In this document: positions 23,162 to 25,133 of the stretch, piece after piece
How positions within the stretch are numbered: position 1 is the stretch's first letter
Layout of the letters: each line of letters starts with the position of its first letter
Assembly (NCBI GenBank): GCA_945862495.1
Contig: CAMAYM010000034.1
Span: forward strand, 1 to 25,133
Length of the DNA: 25,133 bases
Reading direction: 5' to 3'
Source of the DNA: Bordetella parapertussis
GTDB lineage: Bacteria > Pseudomonadota > Gammaproteobacteria > Burkholderiales > Burkholderiaceae_B
Program-made: the position numbers and the translations under genes
The notes under the pieces: generated by a model
Databases searched by the model: none
What the model saw: only the letters and a program-made list of their open reading frames with translations
Told to the model about the DNA's origin: nothing

Positions 23162-23872
23162 GACGAGTTCATTGAGGGCGAGCATGTCTAAAATTTTGAT
23201 TTCACGTTGACTGACGCGAATCACGCCATCTCTTGCAAACCTTGAAAACAGTCGGCTGACCGTTTCTAAGGTGAGGCCGAGATAGTTACCAATTTCTTCT
23301 CGACTCATTCTCATGATGAAATCAGTCGAAGAGTAACCAAGAGCGCTGAGGCGCTGAGATAGGTTGATTAAAAATGCTGCGAGTCGCTGCTCCGAACGCA
23401 TCGAACCGAGCGCCAACAGAACTTGATGGGATCTTGCGATTTCCTTGCTCATCAAGCGCCTAACTTGATGCTGAAGAGATGGAACGTAACGGCTAATCTC
23501 ATCGATATCGTCTAGTTTGACGACACACACCTCAGAATCCTCCATTGCAACCGCGGTCGAACTGTGGATACCATCCAGCATGCCATCCAAACCCACAATT
23601 TCACCTGGAAGGAAAAACCCCGTAATTTGTTGTTGGCCGGATGCTTCGATAATTTGAGTTTTGATTGAACCAGTACGCAGCCCAAACAGTGCATCTAGTG
23701 GCGTCCCAAATTGAAAAAGAGGTTGCCCCTTTTCAACGCGTAGTCGCTCTTTGACAAGGTCATCAAGCTTGGCGACTTCGTTTGAAGGCATTCCAACAGG
23801 TAGGCACACGCTTCCCATCATGCACGTTGAACAATGCGTTGATTCTGCTGTGACCGGTACACGTTTAAGCAT
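23147..23872 (-). CDS. fnr: Fnr-type Fe-S oxygen-sensing transcription regulator
   Basis: Crp/Fnr-family regulator of 241 residues. Cluster ligands are Cys14, Cys17 and Cys23 (C-x2-C-x5-C, close to the E. coli FNR spacing) and Cys116. A cNMP-type beta-roll (about 35-125) and dimerisation helix follow. The HTH is MSREEIGNYLGLTLETVSRLFSRF, with Glu203, Ser206 and Arg207 matching the E. coli residues that read TTGAT. That fits the perfect boxes at 13664 and 14909, so it very likely activates the cco genes at low oxygen. The position equivalent to E. coli Asp154, which limits dimerisation without the cluster, is Ser148 here. AAGGAG precedes the ATG, and an FNR-like site lies in its own promoter. 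Confidence 0.95.
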   Translation of the reverse strand: MLKRVPVTAESTHCSTCMMGSVCLPVGMPSNEVAKLDDLVKERLRVEKGQPLFQFGTPLDALFGLRTGSIKTQIIEASGQQQITGFFLPGEIVGLDGMLDGIHSSTAVAMEDSEVCVVKLDDIDEISRYVPSLQHQVRRLMSKEIARSHQVLLALGSMRSEQRLAAFLINLSQRLSALGYSSTDFIMRMSREEIGNYLGLTLETVSRLFSRFARDGVIRVSQREIKILDMLALNELVGKPC

Positions 23873-23930
23873 GAGTCTTGGACTCCTTGTGCGACTACTA
23901 ATACAAATTTAATACTTACATTTCTGTCAC

Positions 23931-23936
23931 ATTGTA
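23931..23936 (-). promoter_or_regulatory. Candidate -10 element of the fnr promoter
   Basis: On the minus strand TACAAT (within GATATACAATG) lies about 60 bases before the fnr ATG. Its -35 region would overlap the FNR-like site at 23956-23969. Confidence 0.5.
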
Positions 23937-23955
23937 TATCTCCAGCAGGATTCTC

Positions 23956-23969
23956 TTGATTTAAGTCAT
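23956..23969. promoter_or_regulatory. Imperfect FNR box in the fnr promoter
   Basis: TTGATTTAAGTCAT matches TTGAT-N4-ATCAA at eight of ten positions, with one perfect half-site. Its centre is about 29 bases from the candidate -10 of fnr, overlapping the -35 region, so autoregulation is plausible. The sign is not clear because the spacing is a few bases off class II. Confidence 0.5.
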
Positions 23970-23989
23970 GTCCAAGTCTTGTGACTTAA
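23961..23989. repeat. Inverted repeat in the fnr-clpB intergenic region
   Basis: Perfect 8-bp arms TTAAGTCA (23961-23968) and TGACTTAA (23982-23989) with a 13-base spacer. The arms are 21 bases apart start to start, i.e. two helical turns, so two protein dimers or a looped complex could bind the same face. The left arm overlaps the FNR-like site. Confidence 0.5.
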
Positions 23990-24031
23990 GTTAGCCTAAG
24001 GGCTGATAACAGCAAAATTAGGTATAAGCCA

Positions 24032-24058
24032 TTGAAATATGGCAAAACGCCCCTATGT
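24032..24058 (+). promoter_or_regulatory. Sigma-32-like heat-shock promoter of clpB
   Basis: TTGAAA (24032-24037) and CCCTATGT (24051-24058) with a 13-base spacer resemble the E. coli sigma-32 consensus CTTGAAA-N11-16-CCCCATNT (the -10 differs at one defined position). The predicted start near 24065 gives a leader of about 45 bases. Confidence 0.75.
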
Positions 24059-24110
24059 AACATTCAACAGATATTGGCCACAAGCTACTCACAATGTTAG
24101 GAGCAACACC

Positions 24111-25133
24111 ATGCGTTTTGACAAATTAACGACAAAGTTTCAACAGGCACTCGCCGACGCTCAGAGCTTGGCTGCCCGCAATGATCATCCTTATATAGAG
24201 CCTGCCCATGTGCTGTCGGCACTACTTGCTGATAGTGAGAGTGGCGCTGGGAGCCTGCTTGCCCGGGCTGGTGTCGCGATTAATCGCCTTCAGCCTGCCT
24301 TGGATGCCATCGTTAAAGGGCTACCTCAAGTAAAAGGTGGCGATGGCAATATTCAAGTCAGCCGAGACTTACAGTCCGTTTTTACGCGCGTCGACAAAGA
24401 AGCCGCTAAACGTGGCGATACGTATATTCCCAGCGAATTATTCCTCTTGGCGCTCTCCGAGGACAAGGGCGATGTCGGCCGCGCACTCAAAGAGACGGGT
24501 TTGCAGCGCCAGGCGCTTGACGCAGCCATTGATGCTGTGCGCGGCGGTTCCTCTATGCAAGATCAGGACGGTGAGTCTAATCGTGAAGCACTCTCCAAAT
24601 ACACCACCGATCTCACGGAGCGGGCCCGTCAGGGCAAACTCGACCCTGTCATTGGTCGTGATGACGAGATTCGTCGCGCGATTCAAATTTTGCAGCGTCG
24701 GACCAAAAATAATCCCGTTCTAATCGGTGAGCCTGGTGTGGGTAAAACTGCGATCGTTGAGGGCTTAGCCCAACGGATCGTCAATGATGAGGTGCCTGAG
24801 TCCTTGCGGGGCAAACGCGTGCTGTCGCTTGATTTGGCGAGCTTGCTCGCAGGTGCAAAGTTTCGCGGTGAGTTTGAGGAACGCCTTAAATCCGTGCTCA
24901 AAGAGCTTGCGCAGGACGACGGTAGTTACATCATTTTTATCGATGAAATTCATACGATGGTCGGCGCCGGCAAGGCAGAGGGTGCGATGGATGCTGGCAA
25001 TATGCTCAAGCCCGCGCTAGCACGAGGCGAGCTGCATTGTATCGGTGCGACAACGCTCGACGAATATCGTAAATATATTGAAAAGGATGCTGCGCTTGAG
25101 CGTCGCTTTCAAAAAGTATTGGTGGACGAGCCT
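24111..25133 (+). CDS. clpB: ATP-dependent disaggregase ClpB (partial, continues beyond window)
   Basis: Hsp100 chaperone that resolubilises protein aggregates with DnaK. The first 341 codons are in the window and remain open at base 25133. Visible are the N-domain (MRFDKLTTKFQQALADAQSL, two Clp repeats to about 150) and the first AAA+ module with Walker A GEPGVGKT, the pore-loop segment AGAKFRGEFEERLK, Walker B IIFIDEIHT and sensor-1 region IGATTLDEYRKYI up to the arginine finger area LERRFQKV. AGGAG stands 7-8 bases before the ATG. A sigma-32-like promoter precedes it. The second AAA+ module and most of the coiled-coil M domain lie outside the window. Confidence 0.97.
   Translation, partial: MRFDKLTTKFQQALADAQSLAARNDHPYIEPAHVLSALLADSESGAGSLLARAGVAINRLQPALDAIVKGLPQVKGGDGNIQVSRDLQSVFTRVDKEAAKRGDTYIPSELFLLALSEDKGDVGRALKETGLQRQALDAAIDAVRGGSSMQDQDGESNREALSKYTTDLTERARQGKLDPVIGRDDEIRRAIQILQRRTKNNPVLIGEPGVGKTAIVEGLAQRIVNDEVPESLRGKRVLSLDLASLLAGAKFRGEFEERLKSVLKELAQDDGSYIIFIDEIHTMVGAGKAEGAMDAGNMLKPALARGELHCIGATTLDEYRKYIEKDAALERRFQKVLVDEP

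Overview
The window looks like a chromosomal segment of a betaproteobacterium, most likely Burkholderiales with Alcaligenaceae-like gene content. This rests on recognisable protein sequences (ClpB, the Fnr-type regulator, cbb3 oxidase subunits, QueF, RsgA) and on gene neighbourhoods such as rsgA/M48 peptidase/orn, pdxJ-acpS-nagZ-uvrC-pgsA and ccoNOQPG. No database search was possible, so the genus is open. I saw no insertion sequence, tRNA, rRNA, CRISPR array or phage gene, and no gene-free stretch longer than about 240 bases.

Layout. 1-5630: on the minus strand, rsgA (cut by the window edge) overlaps an M48 (Ste24/HtpX-type) membrane protease. On the plus strand is orn, which runs tail to tail into a minus-strand pair made of a GT-C glycosyltransferase and a MATE exporter. 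5665-5988: rpmE2 (zinc-free L31) with a good intrinsic terminator. 6142-7896: a spermidine-synthase-like protein and an orphan ABC-type solute-binding protein. 8045-12738: a housekeeping run pdxJ-acpS-nagZ-uvrC-pgsA, closed by a terminator. 12781-13626: queF on the minus strand.

13664-20346 is the respiratory core: two class-II-like FNR promoters, a CcoI-like membrane protein, ccoS, ccoNOQP, ccoG, a short ccoH/fixH-like gene and an unnamed two-helix membrane protein, ending in a perfect hairpin. Together these encode a cbb3-type cytochrome c oxidase and its assembly factors. 20354-23116: a MaoC-fold protein divergent from a pair of acyl-CoA dehydrogenases, probably one heteromeric enzyme. 23147-23872: an Fe-S Fnr-type regulator whose recognition helix fits the TTGAT-N4-ATCAA boxes found in front of the cco genes. 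24111-25133: the start of clpB behind a sigma-32-like promoter.

The most unusual item is the gene at 13716-14681. It encodes what looks like the complete eight-helix membrane core of the copper P1B-ATPase CcoI, including the CPC motif. It has no N-terminal metal-binding domain, no actuator domain and no phosphorylation/nucleotide-binding domain, yet the frame is intact. It has its own FNR-type promoter, placed so that the transcript would be almost leaderless, and it is fused by a one-base overlap to ccoS. It cannot be an ATP-driven pump in the usual way, so it may be a repurposed 'headless' copper-handling or scaffold protein in cbb3 oxidase assembly.
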